From Engelhardtia mirabilis (GTDB lineage: Bacteria; Planctomycetota; UBA1135; GCA-002686595), in contig CP036296.1 of assembly GCA_007751255.1 (NCBI GenBank), positions 3,286,001 through 3,350,000 on the forward strand: a stretch of DNA of 64,000 bases, given 5' to 3'. The position numbers and the translations under genes were made by a program. This document shows, piece by piece, positions 37,064-46,843 of the stretch (its first letter is position 1; every line of letters starts with the position of its first letter). The notes below the pieces were generated by a model. It made no database searches, was not told the DNA's origin, and was given only the letters and a program-made list of their open reading frames with translations.

Positions 37064-39295
37064 CTAATCCTCGAGTGCGACATCGAGGTAAGTGCCTGGT
37101 GTGATGGCGGAATACTGCTCCGCCTCGAATCGCCCGAGAGGATCACTGATGGTGATGCGATGCTCGGCGGGCGCGACCTGCTCGTAGATCGCAAAACCGT
37201 GATCGTCGGTCTTGATCCCGAAGGAGACGCAACCGCAGTGCCGGTTCTCGGGCGGCTCGAGGCGCACGTCGATGCCCTCGAGGGGCACACCGTCGGGGCC
37301 GACGACCAGCACGATGATCGGATCGCTGACGTAATCCGCGGTCTCGAGCTGCACGCTCTGCGACGGGGACATCGCGACGTCTGGCACCGTGCGCACGAAT
37401 GGCTCGAACCGGCCCCGCATGTCGGAAGCACTCAACTCGAGCGGACGACCCGCGGGGGCGCGCAGGCTGAAGCTACCGTCCAGCTCGCTGAAGGTCATGG
37501 CGACCGGATCGTCGTGGGCCAAGTCGTCGGGCTCGAAGATGCCGACAAATACACCGCTCAACGGGCCGCCGGCGGGCGTGAGCACGCGACCCACTAGCTG
37601 TGCCATGGACTCGTCCGCGGGTCGCGGGACGAATACCTCGATCGGTCCCTGCAAGGTTGAGGGAACCACGGCGCGATTGTCGACGAGCTCGCCCTCCCAC
37701 TTGATGTCGTAGGAACCCGGCGCGAGCCCGTCGAAGCGGAAGTAGCCGTCGCTGCGAGTCGTCGTGGTCAAGGGGCGCCACCACGAGCTCGGCCGCCAGG
37801 TGTCGAACGCGGCGCCGGAGACGATCAGTTCGAGGTGGACGCTGACCGTGCCCGGTGCAACGGGATCGCCGTCGTCATAGCGCACGACGCCGAACAGCCC
37901 ACCGGCCTCGGGCAGGGTCACCTGGCCTAGCTCGACGGTCGATCCGGCCGTGCTCAGGGCCGGCCACACGAAGGTTGGCGCGCATGGATCTCGGGTCGGA
38001 TCCACAAGGGCCAGGATGTATTGCAGGTCTGCCGCCAGGCGCGGCACGCTGAACCCGCCGGATGCGTCGGTGGCGGTGACGTGCGCCCAACGCTCGGTGT
38101 AGTGGGGCGGGCGCATGAGTCCTGACACCAGGGCGTCCTGCCCGCGCCCGATCGGGTCGATGGAGGCCAGGTGAACCTCGGCGCCAGCTAGTCCCGCGCC
38201 GCTCGCGTCCACCAACCGGCCGCGCGCCACGCGCTCGGGCGCCGCGAGCGTCAGGTCCAGGCGCAGACCCTCGGGATCCGGCTCCATCGGCACCAGGGTC
38301 CAGGCCTGGACCTCGCCGAGCCCCTCGGCCGTGGCGCTCACCCGCACGGTCTCGCCGGGGGCGAAGATCGCTTCCGTCGCGTAGCTTCCGTCGGCGCTGC
38401 ACTCCGGCTGGAGTCGGATGGACTGGCCGCGCGAGTAGGCCTCGACGGTGATCAGCGGGGCGCGCAGTGCTGCGGACCCCGCGCCGGCATGGATCTGGCC
38501 GTGGACGCCGTAGCCCGTGCCAACCGACAGCGCCACGGGGATGTGGGTCAGGGGCGTGTCGGAATCGACGCTCTCGACCAAGTAGTGCGAGCCGGGGTGG
38601 ACCACGCTGACGTAGTTGTCGCCCGGACCGTGGGCGGGGAGCTCCGCCTGGCCCAGCGCGTCGGTCACGGCGCTGGCCAGGGGCGTGCGACCCAGACGAC
38701 GAAAGCCCGGGAGCAGATCGACCCGCGCGCCGACCAGGGGCCGTCCGTCCCCGTCGACGAGCGACACGTCGAGGGTCTTGGGCGCCGTCAGCCGAATCTC
38801 GAGGTCGTCCCCGCCGCGCAGGTGGTCGGCCCACCAACCGCCCTGACCCTCGGCCTCGACAGCCAGGCTCCAAGAGCCAGACGGCGCGGGAAGCGCGAAG
38901 CGCCCCTCGGCGTCCGTCGCCGCCTGAAGCGGATCGGTCCCCGGGATCCGCTCGATGGCCGCGACGAAGCCCCAGGCCGGCTCGCCGGGCGCGAGGGTGC
39001 AGCGCGCGCCCTCGAGGGGCACTCCATCGCTCCCGAAGACCCGTCCGACGATTCGACCGGCCTGCCCCGTGCGGTACGGGGCGACGAGTTTCGGCTGAAT
39101 GGTCGTGGGCGTCTGGAAGTTCGCCGCGGGCGCGAGCGCCTCCGGGGCCTGAGAGTCCTGGGTCGCTTCTGCGCTGCGATCGACGGCTTGGACCGGCCCC
39201 TCGGGCGAGCGGGTCAGGAACCACAACGCCCCCGCCACCACGGCGGCGAGGAGCCACAGATGGACGCGCGTGGTGGGAGCCGCAGCGGGAGACAT
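37064..39295 (-). CDS. Membrane-anchored protein with repeated carboxypeptidase-regulatory-like domains
   Basis: 743 residues. One N-terminal membrane segment (HLWLLAAVVAGALWFLT) then an extracytoplasmic region. GRIVGRVFGSDGVPLEGARC, VARGRLVDASGAGLAGAEVH, GLFGVVRYDDGDPVAPGTV and QLVGRVLTPAGGPLSGVFVG are repeated starts of CarboxypepD_reg-like beta-sandwiches, about six in all. No enzymatic motif is visible. Such proteins are frequent in Planctomycetota and may bind or build surface structures. It lies upstream of the small TGA-containing gene on the same strand (195 bp gap), so cotranscription is possible. It ends in TAG and has no in-frame TGA. Confidence 0.8.
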   Translation of the reverse strand: MSPAAAPTTRVHLWLLAAVVAGALWFLTRSPEGPVQAVDRSAEATQDSQAPEALAPAANFQTPTTIQPKLVAPYRTGQAGRIVGRVFGSDGVPLEGARCTLAPGEPAWGFVAAIERIPGTDPLQAATDAEGRFALPAPSGSWSLAVEAEGQGGWWADHLRGGDDLEIRLTAPKTLDVSLVDGDGRPLVGARVDLLPGFRRLGRTPLASAVTDALGQAELPAHGPGDNYVSVVHPGSHYLVESVDSDTPLTHIPVALSVGTGYGVHGQIHAGAGSAALRAPLITVEAYSRGQSIRLQPECSADGSYATEAIFAPGETVRVSATAEGLGEVQAWTLVPMEPDPEGLRLDLTLAAPERVARGRLVDASGAGLAGAEVHLASIDPIGRGQDALVSGLMRPPHYTERWAHVTATDASGGFSVPRLAADLQYILALVDPTRDPCAPTFVWPALSTAGSTVELGQVTLPEAGGLFGVVRYDDGDPVAPGTVSVHLELIVSGAAFDTWRPSSWWRPLTTTTRSDGYFRFDGLAPGSYDIKWEGELVDNRAVVPSTLQGPIEVFVPRPADESMAQLVGRVLTPAGGPLSGVFVGIFEPDDLAHDDPVAMTFSELDGSFSLRAPAGRPLELSASDMRGRFEPFVRTVPDVAMSPSQSVQLETADYVSDPIIVLVVGPDGVPLEGIDVRLEPPENRHCGCVSFGIKTDDHGFAIYEQVAPAEHRITISDPLGRFEAEQYSAITPGTYLDVALED

Positions 39296-39752
39296 GGGCG
39301 AGCGAGAGGCGTCGCGGGCAAGGTCGCGCGACGTCGACTCACTCTCCGCTGCCGATTCCGATTCGGCTACGAAGTTGCGAAGTGGGGGAGAGTCAGCGCC
39401 GTGGAGGTGCTGGCGTCCCGCCTACCGCACCTCATTCCTCGGGCGCGGTTGCCTGCTGAGTGCGCCTTGGTTCTGCCCGCAGCGAGTCTCGGGCGGGTCC
39501 TCCCGGATGCGCCGGCGCTTGCCCGGAGTCGACGACCTGGGCGACCGGTTCGGCTCCCCGCACCTCGGGTCCGGGCCCGACCGCCTGGGGGGATCGAATT
39601 GGTGGCCGAAGTGGGTCGCTCGCGGAGGGGGGCCCGCCCTGGCGGGTCCCAACGGCCCCACAAGCGCCCCCCGTGTTAGAGTTCCGCGCCCGTGGGGCCC
39701 GTCCCCGCCTCACGCTCCGACCCCTTCGACCCCAGCCCCCCCCCCCGCTCCC
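39296..39752. other. 457-bp divergent intergenic region
   Basis: It holds no convincing gene. A near-palindrome at 39629-39650 (GGGGCCCGCC against GGCGGGTCCC) could form a hairpin. The last ~70 nt before rmlA are C-rich, with a run of 12 C and no Shine-Dalgarno site. Promoters for both flanking genes must be here but no clear -35/-10 pair is visible. Confidence 0.6.
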
Positions 39753-40490
39753 ATGAAAGGCGTGATCCTCGCCGGTGGCCTCGGTACGCGACTCCACCCG
39801 CTGACCAAGATCACCAACAAGCACCTGCTGCCGATCTACGACAAGCCGATGGTGTACTACCCCATCCAGTCGCTGGTGAACGCGGGCGTCACGGACATCA
39901 TGATCGTGACCGGGGGCAAGAAGCCGGGTGAGTTCCTGAGCCTGATCGGCAACGGCGCCGACTTCGGGCTCAAGCACATCAACTACACCTACCAGCGCGG
40001 CGAGGGCGGCATCGCCGAGGCCCTGGACCTGGCCGAGCACTGGGCCGCGGGTGAGCCGATCTGCGTGGTCTTGGGCGACAACCTGATCGAGAAGAACATC
40101 GCCAAGGCGGTGGCCGACTTCCGGGCCCAGGGCAGGGGCGCGAAGATCATGCTCAAGGAGGTCCACGACCCGGAGCGCTTCGGCGTGGCCGAGCTGGACG
40201 GCGAGCGGGTCGTGGCGATCGAGGAGAAGCCCAAGGCGCCCAAGACCAACCTGGCCGTGATCGGCATCTACATGTACGACGCGCGGGTCTTCGACGTGAT
40301 CAAGACCCTCGAGCCCTCGGGCCGCGGGGAGCTCGAGATCACCGACGTGAACAACTGGTACATCAAGGACGGTTCGATGACCTACGAGGTCCTCGACGGC
40401 TGGTGGACCGATGCCGGCACCTTCGACTCGATGCTGCGCGCCGCGCAGCTGGTGGCCGAGGGCGGCGCGAACCGCATGGACGGCGCGTGA
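39753..40490 (+). CDS. rmlA: Glucose-1-phosphate thymidylyltransferase-type nucleotidyltransferase
   Basis: 245 residues, shorter than E. coli RmlA (~290), matching the short class. MKGVILAGGLGTRLHPLTK is the nucleotide-binding loop; KPMVYYPIQSL, VVLGDNLIEKN and EEKPKAPKTNLAVIGIYMYD are conserved. It makes dTDP-glucose from glucose-1-phosphate and dTTP. Its stop overlaps the next start by one base (TGATG), so the rml genes are coupled. Confidence 0.9.
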   Translation: MKGVILAGGLGTRLHPLTKITNKHLLPIYDKPMVYYPIQSLVNAGVTDIMIVTGGKKPGEFLSLIGNGADFGLKHINYTYQRGEGGIAEALDLAEHWAAGEPICVVLGDNLIEKNIAKAVADFRAQGRGAKIMLKEVHDPERFGVAELDGERVVAIEEKPKAPKTNLAVIGIYMYDARVFDVIKTLEPSGRGELEITDVNNWYIKDGSMTYEVLDGWWTDAGTFDSMLRAAQLVAEGGANRMDGA

Positions 40491-41398
40491 TGCTCGGCTC
40501 CGGAACCACCGGGCGCGTCCTGGTGACCGGGGCGCGGGGCATGCTCGGCGGGCAGCTCCTGGCGGACGCGCCCCAGGGACTGTCGCCGGTCGGGACTGAC
40601 CGCTCCGCCGAGGGGCGGGTGTCCGGCCTCGAGCACCACGGGGGCGTCGATCTGACCGTTGCGGACGCCGTGGAGCGCCTCTTCGACTGCATCGATGATC
40701 TGGTCGGCGTGATCCACCCCGCCGCCTACACCGCGGTCGACAAGGCCGAGGAAGAGCCCGGCTTGGCGCGCGCGGTCAACGCCGCGGCGGCCCAGATCGT
40801 GGCCCGGGCCTGCGCTTCGCGCGGGCTGCCGCTCGTGGTCGTCTCCACCGACTTCGTCTTCGACGGCACCGGCGAGCGGCCCTATCGCGAGGACGACGCG
40901 CCGAACCCGACCAGCGTGTACGGCGCAACCAAGCTCGAGGGCGAGCAGTTGGCCCTGGCGGCGAATCCCGGGCGCACGGCGATCGTGCGCACCCAGTGGC
41001 TCTACGGACCGGGCGGCAACCACTTCCCCGGCACCATGCTGCGCCTGGCCTCCGAGCGCGATCAGTTGCGGGTGGTGTCCGATCAAGTGGGCTCGCCGAC
41101 CTCGACCCTCGAGCTCAGCCCTGCTCTTTGGGACGTGCTCGTGCGCGGCGCCGCGGGGGTCTACCACGCCGCCTGCGAGGGCCGGGCGAGCTGGTACGAT
41201 CTCGCCGTCGCCACCCTCGCGGAGGCCGGCGTGACGGGGGTGAAGGTCGATCCCTGCACGACCGATGAGTTCCCCAGGCCGGCGAAGCGTCCGGCCTACA
41301 GCGTCCTCGATTGCTCCAAGCTGGCGGCCCTGCGGGGTGCGCCGCTCGCCCCCTGGCGCGAAGCTTTGGCTCGGTTCCTCGCGCACGAGCGGGCCTGA
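40490..41398 (+). CDS. rmlD: dTDP-4-dehydrorhamnose reductase
   Basis: 302 residues from ATG 40490. VLVTGARGMLGGQLL is the NADPH loop, HPAAYTAVDKAEEEP is the RmlD hallmark, STDFVFDGT and TSVYGATKLEGE give the catalytic Tyr-x3-Lys, and RTQWLYGPGG follows. It makes dTDP-L-rhamnose in the last pathway step. rmlB follows after 63 bp. The 3,5-epimerase RmlC needed before this step is not encoded in the window. Confidence 0.92.
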   Translation: MLGSGTTGRVLVTGARGMLGGQLLADAPQGLSPVGTDRSAEGRVSGLEHHGGVDLTVADAVERLFDCIDDLVGVIHPAAYTAVDKAEEEPGLARAVNAAAAQIVARACASRGLPLVVVSTDFVFDGTGERPYREDDAPNPTSVYGATKLEGEQLALAANPGRTAIVRTQWLYGPGGNHFPGTMLRLASERDQLRVVSDQVGSPTSTLELSPALWDVLVRGAAGVYHAACEGRASWYDLAVATLAEAGVTGVKVDPCTTDEFPRPAKRPAYSVLDCSKLAALRGAPLAPWREALARFLAHERA

Positions 41399-41461
41399 GA
41401 CCGCCTCCCGACGGCCCGCTCCCTTCTCCCCGCCTCTCGGCTGCCCGCCCCCCTCAGCGTC

Positions 41462-42487
41462 ATGACCTCCACCTCCGTCCTCGTCACCGGCGGCGCCGGC
41501 TTCATCGGCAGCAACCTGCTCCACCTCCTGGCCGAGGTGCGGCCCGACTGGCACCTGGTGAACTTCGACGCCCTGACCTACGCCGGCAACCTGGAGAACC
41601 TGGGCGCCGTCGAGGGGCGGCCCAACTACACATTCGTGAAGGGCGACGTGGCCAAGCCGGAGGACGTGGAGCGGGCCTTCGACGCCTGCCCGGCCGGCAG
41701 CCGGATCCTGGTCATGCACCTGGCGGCGGAGAGCCACGTGGACCGCTCGATCCAATCCGGGCAGCCCTTCGTGATGACCAACGTGGTCGGGACGCAGGTA
41801 ATGCTCGACGTGGCCCGGGCCAGGGGCGCTGAGCGCTTCCTGCACGTGTCCACCGACGAGGTCTACGGCAGCCTGGGTGCCGAGGGCTTCTTCCTGGAGA
41901 CCACGCCCTACGACCCCAGCTCGCCCTACTCGGCCTCGAAGGCCGGCTCGGACCTCCTGGTGCGCGCCGCCCACCGCACCCACGGCTTCGACGTGGTGGT
42001 GACCAACTGCTCCAACAACTACGGGCCGTACCAATTCCCCGAGAAGTTGATCCCGTTGATGATCGCCAACGCCCACGAGGACAAGGCCCTGCCGGTGTAC
42101 GGCGATGGGATGAACGTGCGCGACTGGCTCTACGTGCGCGACCACTGCGAGGCTCTGCTGGTGGCCCTCGAGAAGGGGCGCTCGGGCGAGACCTACAACA
42201 TCGGGGGCAACAACGAGTACCCCAACATCGCGATCGTCAAGCTGATCCTCGAGACCCTGGGCAAGCCCGAGAGCCTGATCCAGTACGTCAAGGACCGGCC
42301 CGGCCACGACCGTCGTTACGCGATCGACGCCACCAAGATCAAGAACGAGTTGGGCTGGGAGCCGCGCTTCCGCTTCGAGCAGGCGTTGCCGCTGACGATC
42401 GAGTGGTACCTGGCCAACAGCGAGTGGCTGGGGCGGGTGCGCAGCGGGGCCTACCGCGACTACTACGCGACCCAGTACGGCGGCTGA
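41462..42487 (+). CDS. rmlB: dTDP-glucose 4,6-dehydratase
   Basis: 341 residues. LVTGGAGFIGSNLLHLL, HLAAESHVDRSI, STDEVYGSLG, SPYSASKAGSDLLV (Tyr-x3-Lys) and TNCSNNYGPYQFPEKLIPL are all RmlB signatures. It converts dTDP-glucose to the 4-keto-6-deoxy form. The C-rich leader has no Shine-Dalgarno site. Together with rmlA and rmlD it supplies activated rhamnose or a related 6-deoxyhexose to the export locus downstream. Confidence 0.96.
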   Translation: MTSTSVLVTGGAGFIGSNLLHLLAEVRPDWHLVNFDALTYAGNLENLGAVEGRPNYTFVKGDVAKPEDVERAFDACPAGSRILVMHLAAESHVDRSIQSGQPFVMTNVVGTQVMLDVARARGAERFLHVSTDEVYGSLGAEGFFLETTPYDPSSPYSASKAGSDLLVRAAHRTHGFDVVVTNCSNNYGPYQFPEKLIPLMIANAHEDKALPVYGDGMNVRDWLYVRDHCEALLVALEKGRSGETYNIGGNNEYPNIAIVKLILETLGKPESLIQYVKDRPGHDRRYAIDATKIKNELGWEPRFRFEQALPLTIEWYLANSEWLGRVRSGAYRDYYATQYGG

Positions 42488-42923
42488 ACCGACGGTTCGG
42501 ACCGTCGCGGCGGAGGTTGAAGGTGGTGGGGGAGCGGTGGCGCCCGGGGTCACCCGCCCGTAACCACCGATCGGGGGGCGTCCACTCGCGCTCGCCGCGA
42601 GCTAGCCTGAGGAGGCGCCCGAGACGCGCGCTCGGCCAGCGGCCAGGCGATGACCCCTGCGCGTCACGGGCTCGACCTCCCCGGCCGTCGGGAAGCCCGG
42701 TCCTGACCTGCACTTGGCGCTGGACCTGGCCCCCCCGATCCGGCCTCATACCCCCAGCGCGAGCCACCTTCCCGGGCCCGGGAAGGCGGTCATCGGAATC
42801 CCCGCCGGCCCGGCCCGGCCGGACTCCGGTCGGGACGTCCCGATCGCCGACGAAAGACCCGCCCGACCCACCCACCCTCCTCATTCGAGGTCGGCCTCAT
42901 TCGAGGTCGGGACCCCAGGCTCC
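42488..42923. other. 436-bp intergenic region before the export genes
   Basis: No gene is supported. Just before the export gene a 16-bp unit, CCTCATTCGAGGTCGG, is present twice in tandem (42879-42894, 42895-42910). Since the locus has a sigma-54-type regulator, I looked for a -24/-12 site (GG-N10-GC in context) and saw no convincing one. Confidence 0.55.
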
Positions 42924-43706
42924 ATGCGATCGCCGAACACTGGCCTCCTACTGCTGCTCCTCGCCGCCCTGTTCGCCTCGGGCTGCGCGGCAACGCCCGA
43001 CAAGCGGATCCTGCAGTACCTGAACACCCACGGGTTCGGAAGTCGCTACACGGGCAACGCAGAGGAGGAGAACTACGTCTCGCTGGGGGACTCGTTCGTC
43101 TGGACCGACGAGTACGACCCGACCTTGAGCGGCACCGGGCGTGTCGACATCGATGGGACGATCGTGCTGCCCCAGGTCGGCGCGGTGGCCGTGGCCGGCA
43201 TGACCCGTTCCGAGATCGAGGCCTTCCTGACCCAGAAGTTGGCGCGCTTCTACCCGCGGGTCGACATCAAGATCGCGTCGTTCACGGTCAAGGGGAAGGT
43301 CTTCTTCATCTTCGGCGAGGTCGGCAGCGAGGGCGCGCGACCCTTCCCCGGCAACCTGACGGTGTTCGAGGCGGTGATGGCCGCCAAGCCGGTGCAGTAC
43401 CGCTCGAACCTCGGTCGAGTGCGCCTGGTCCGCGGTGACCCGCGCGACCCGATCATCATGACGGTCAACATCCGCGACATCATGAACGGCGACACGACCT
43501 TCAACGTGCTCGTCCAGGAGCGCGACATCATCATCGTGCCGCCGACGATCCTGAGTCAGATCGGCAACTTCCTGGCCGCTCTGGTCCAGCCCTTCACCTC
43601 GGTGCTGACCCAGATCACGAGCAGTCTGTATTCGTTCAACCGACTCAACTCCTTCGGAGCGGTCGGGGCCAACAACAACAAGAACAACAACTTCAACCTG
43701 TTCTGA
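42924..43706 (+). CDS. Polysaccharide export outer-membrane lipoprotein (Wza/OPX family)
   Basis: 260 residues from ATG 42924. The lipobox FASGC is in the first 22 residues. A Poly_export domain follows (VDIDGTIVLPQVGAVAVAGM, then YPRVDIKIASF), with an SLBB-like part (FFIFGEVGSEGARPF). The C-terminal ~45 residues are hydrophobic then Asn-rich (GANNNKNNNFNLF), an odd ending. It forms the outer-membrane part of the polysaccharide exporter and pairs with the chain-length protein downstream. Confidence 0.92.
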   Translation: MRSPNTGLLLLLLAALFASGCAATPDKRILQYLNTHGFGSRYTGNAEEENYVSLGDSFVWTDEYDPTLSGTGRVDIDGTIVLPQVGAVAVAGMTRSEIEAFLTQKLARFYPRVDIKIASFTVKGKVFFIFGEVGSEGARPFPGNLTVFEAVMAAKPVQYRSNLGRVRLVRGDPRDPIIMTVNIRDIMNGDTTFNVLVQERDIIIVPPTILSQIGNFLAALVQPFTSVLTQITSSLYSFNRLNSFGAVGANNNKNNNFNLF

Positions 43707-43753
43707 CCGACCGCTGGCACGCCGCCCCTCCCGGGGCCGGCGGCCCTGGGCCC

Positions 43754-45397
43754 ATGGCACTCCAAGTCGACTCCCAAGACCAGATCACCGAGTTCATCGG
43801 TGTGCTCTCGCGCAGGCGCTGGCAGATCATCGTGCCGGCGCTCTACGTGATCATGCTGGGCGTGGTCGTGGGCGTGTTCATCCCCAAGAAGTACGTGGCC
43901 GAGATGCAGATCAACCTGCTCGAGGCCCGCATCGACGATCGCGACAACGCGAACCGGAGCCTGGAGCAGACGGCCACCCAGCGCGAGATCGAGAACGCCG
44001 AGTACCAGGCCAAGTCCAGCGACCGCGTGCGGCGGGTGATCGATGAGCTGAACTGGTCCGACTATCTGCAGTTGGACTCGGTCGAGCGCAACGAGTACTT
44101 GGCACGGGTCAAGAACTCGATCGAAGTCGCCGTGCTGCCCAAGACCGGCGACGAGGGCTCGACCTTCATCGACCTCTCCTATGCGGACGTGGACAGCGGT
44201 CGGGCGATCGCCTTTCTGAGCCGGCTCTCGACGCTGTGGGTGCAGGAGGTGTACGACCGCGACACCAAGAACCTGCGGCTCGAGAAGGAGACGCTCCAGA
44301 ACCTGCGCGACGATGCCAGGAAGGAACTGGAGACCCTGGAGCGTCGACGCGGGCAGTTGATCATCGAGGCCGAGCTCTCGCCGACCCAGCTCGAGGGCGG
44401 GAATTCGGGCGGCCGTGAAGAGGACCCGCTGTTCAAGCGGATGAACGCCCGTCGCGACGAGATCGAGGACCTCACAATCGCGATCAGCGAGTTCAACGCC
44501 AAGATCGACTCGCTGCAGAAGGAATACGACGCCGAGCCGGCCTACGTCGTCCAGGTGGCGAGCCTGCAGGGCAAGTTCGACCAGCAGATCGCGGCCATCG
44601 AACGGCAGATGAGTGAGCTGGTGTCCCAGCAGGACAGGTACCTGCCTGCGAACACCCAGTGGCAGAAGATCCAGGACCAGGTCGCCGACCTCGAGGGTGA
44701 CGTCGAGCTAATCAGGCAGCAGGCCCGCGAGACGGTGATCCAGAGCGAGCCGGTCCCGAACCCGCGGCGCAAGTTGCTCAGCGACCAGATGGCCACCCTG
44801 CGCTCGGAGGCGGACGCCAAGGGGCGGCGGTTGGCGGAGTTGAGCGCCCTCGACACGCGCGACGAGCAGGCCTACGAGACTCGCGTCCAGGCGGTCTCCG
44901 AGGTGCGGGACATCGACACCAAGATCATTCTCGCCAAGGCCCGTCTGGTCGAGGCCGAGGACCAGCTCAGCGGTCGCAACACGAAGCTCGAGCTGCTGCA
45001 GAAGGCCTACCCGCAGCCCTGGATCGTCACGGAGGAGGCCCACACGGACAAGCGTCCGACCCAGCCCAACGTCGCGATCATCGTGATCTTCGTGAGCATC
45101 ATGGGCATCGGCCTGGGTCTGACCCTGGCCGTGGTGCGTGAGTTCACCCAGCCGGGCTTCCGCAACCCGGGCGACGCCGCGCGGGCCATCGAGCTGCCGG
45201 TGTTGGGGGTCGTGGGGGAGTTCAAGCCCCAGCGGGAGCGCCGGCGAGAGAGCGTGCGACGGATCGTCGTCGGGCTGTCGACCCTGGTGATCCTGGGCGG
45301 CGTGGGTTGGTTCACCTGGACCTGGGCCAACCGCCCCGAGCTTCTGAGCACGGAAGTCCTCGAGGTCATCGAGGGCGTCCGGATGGAGCTGCGCTAG
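43754..45397 (+). CDS. Polysaccharide chain-length determinant (Wzz/GumC type), no kinase domain
   Basis: 547 residues. TM1 (about 20-42), a long periplasmic coiled-coil region (about 130-420), then TM2 with NVAIIVIFVSIMGIGLGLTL (about 437-456). A short cytoplasmic segment with RNPGDAARAIELPVLGVVGE follows and a third hydrophobic stretch near the end. It resembles the chain-length proteins of XrtA-type EPS loci. The tyrosine kinase domain of Wzc-type proteins is absent. Works with the OPX protein to control length and export. Confidence 0.88.
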   Translation: MALQVDSQDQITEFIGVLSRRRWQIIVPALYVIMLGVVVGVFIPKKYVAEMQINLLEARIDDRDNANRSLEQTATQREIENAEYQAKSSDRVRRVIDELNWSDYLQLDSVERNEYLARVKNSIEVAVLPKTGDEGSTFIDLSYADVDSGRAIAFLSRLSTLWVQEVYDRDTKNLRLEKETLQNLRDDARKELETLERRRGQLIIEAELSPTQLEGGNSGGREEDPLFKRMNARRDEIEDLTIAISEFNAKIDSLQKEYDAEPAYVVQVASLQGKFDQQIAAIERQMSELVSQQDRYLPANTQWQKIQDQVADLEGDVELIRQQARETVIQSEPVPNPRRKLLSDQMATLRSEADAKGRRLAELSALDTRDEQAYETRVQAVSEVRDIDTKIILAKARLVEAEDQLSGRNTKLELLQKAYPQPWIVTEEAHTDKRPTQPNVAIIVIFVSIMGIGLGLTLAVVREFTQPGFRNPGDAARAIELPVLGVVGEFKPQRERRRESVRRIVVGLSTLVILGGVGWFTWTWANRPELLSTEVLEVIEGVRMELR

Positions 45398-45427
45398 TCC
45401 CCCTAGCGGGGACCAGGGGGCGACGGC

Positions 45428-46843
45428 GTGCTTCGCGACCTAATCGTCAGCCTGTCGATCATGGCGCTGATGCCGGTCTCGTTCCGGCGTCCGTACATCG
45501 GGCTGGTGATGTTCTCCTGGCTCGCCTACATGCGCGTCCAGGACTTGACCTGGGGTTTCGCCAAGTCGTTCCGTTGGTCGTTCTACATCGCGATCATCAT
45601 GTTCGTGGGCTTCGCGCTGAAGAAGAAGGACCGCTTCTTCAAGCCCGACATCCGCAACTACATGATGATGGGCATGGTCGTGATGGTGGCCCTGGGGGTC
45701 GCATTCGGGCCCCCCGGCGCCGACCCGACCTTCCAGGTCAAGCGTCTGATCGAGTTCGCCAAGATCGTAGGCATCGCGCTGTTCACCACGGGAGTGGTGC
45801 GGACGCGCGAGCACATGCGCCTGTTGATCTGGGTGATCGCGCTCTCGTTCGGGTTCTATGGAGTCAAGAATGGCATCTGGGGCATCATGACCCTGGGGCG
45901 CACGCCGATCAAACAGGGGCCCGGCGGGCTCATGTTCGACAACAACGACTTCTCGCTGGCCCTCTGCATGGCGATCCCCATGCTCTGGATGATCGGGGAG
46001 TCGGAGAAGCGCCAGGTCCTGTCGCGGGCCTTCAAGGCAATGGTTCCGCTGACGGCGTTCACGGTCCTGTTGACCCAGTCCCGGGGCGGCCTGTTGTCGC
46101 TCGTCGGTTGCATCGGGGTGCTGGTCTGGCACTCGAAGCACCGGGTCAAGGCGATCATCGCCGGCCTGGTCCTGGCGGTGGTGGGCTTCGCGATGATGCC
46201 GGACGGCATGCGCGATCGATTCATGTCGATCCGCAACTTCCGCACCGAGGGCAGCGCCCAGTCGCGCTTCCGCTCCTGGTCGGTGGCGATCCGCATGGCG
46301 ACCGCCAACCCCCTGCTGGGGGTCGGCCTGTCGAACTTCCGCGGTAGCTACCTGAAGTACCAGCCCAACCCCACCGCGCGGGAGATGGCTGGCCAGGACA
46401 TCTACGTCGCCCACAACTCCTACCTCCAGATCTGGGCCGAGACGGGGACCATCTCCCTGCTCCTGTACCTGGGGTTGATCGTGCTGTCCTTCGTCACGAT
46501 CTGGCGCGTCCGCGCCAAGGCCCGACTACGTTACGAGTCGAGCTGGATCATCAACTACGCCACGATGTTCGAGGCGTCGCTGGTGGCCTTCGTGATCGGC
46601 TCGACCTTCCTCAACCGCGCCCACTTCGACCTCGTCTACCACTGGTTCGCCGTGATCATGCTCTTCGGTGAGTTCGCGGAGCAGCAGATGAAGGAGGACG
46701 CGCGCAACCCGCTCCAAGTCGGATCCAAGAAGGGTCGGCGGGGGACCATTCGTGCCCTGGGCGGCCAGGGCTTCGGCGTCAAGCCGCGGCCCCCCAGCGG
46801 CGGCGGCTTCCGGGACACGCCCCTCGTGGAGGGCTCGCGCTGA
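45428..46843 (+). CDS. O-glycosylation ligase of the exosortase-A-associated type (DUF5935 + Wzy_C)
   Basis: 471 residues from GTG 45428 with AGGGGG shortly upstream. About ten membrane helices. The N-terminal RPYIGLVMFSWLAYMRVQDL is the DUF5935 signature, and LTQSRGGLLSLVG with the later HNSYLQIWAETG loop belongs to the O-antigen ligase family. Related proteins sit in XrtA EPS loci. Predicted to ligate or polymerise the polysaccharide in the periplasm. Its stop overlaps the next ATG by one base. Confidence 0.88.
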   Translation: MLRDLIVSLSIMALMPVSFRRPYIGLVMFSWLAYMRVQDLTWGFAKSFRWSFYIAIIMFVGFALKKKDRFFKPDIRNYMMMGMVVMVALGVAFGPPGADPTFQVKRLIEFAKIVGIALFTTGVVRTREHMRLLIWVIALSFGFYGVKNGIWGIMTLGRTPIKQGPGGLMFDNNDFSLALCMAIPMLWMIGESEKRQVLSRAFKAMVPLTAFTVLLTQSRGGLLSLVGCIGVLVWHSKHRVKAIIAGLVLAVVGFAMMPDGMRDRFMSIRNFRTEGSAQSRFRSWSVAIRMATANPLLGVGLSNFRGSYLKYQPNPTAREMAGQDIYVAHNSYLQIWAETGTISLLLYLGLIVLSFVTIWRVRAKARLRYESSWIINYATMFEASLVAFVIGSTFLNRAHFDLVYHWFAVIMLFGEFAEQQMKEDARNPLQVGSKKGRRGTIRALGGQGFGVKPRPPSGGGFRDTPLVEGSR

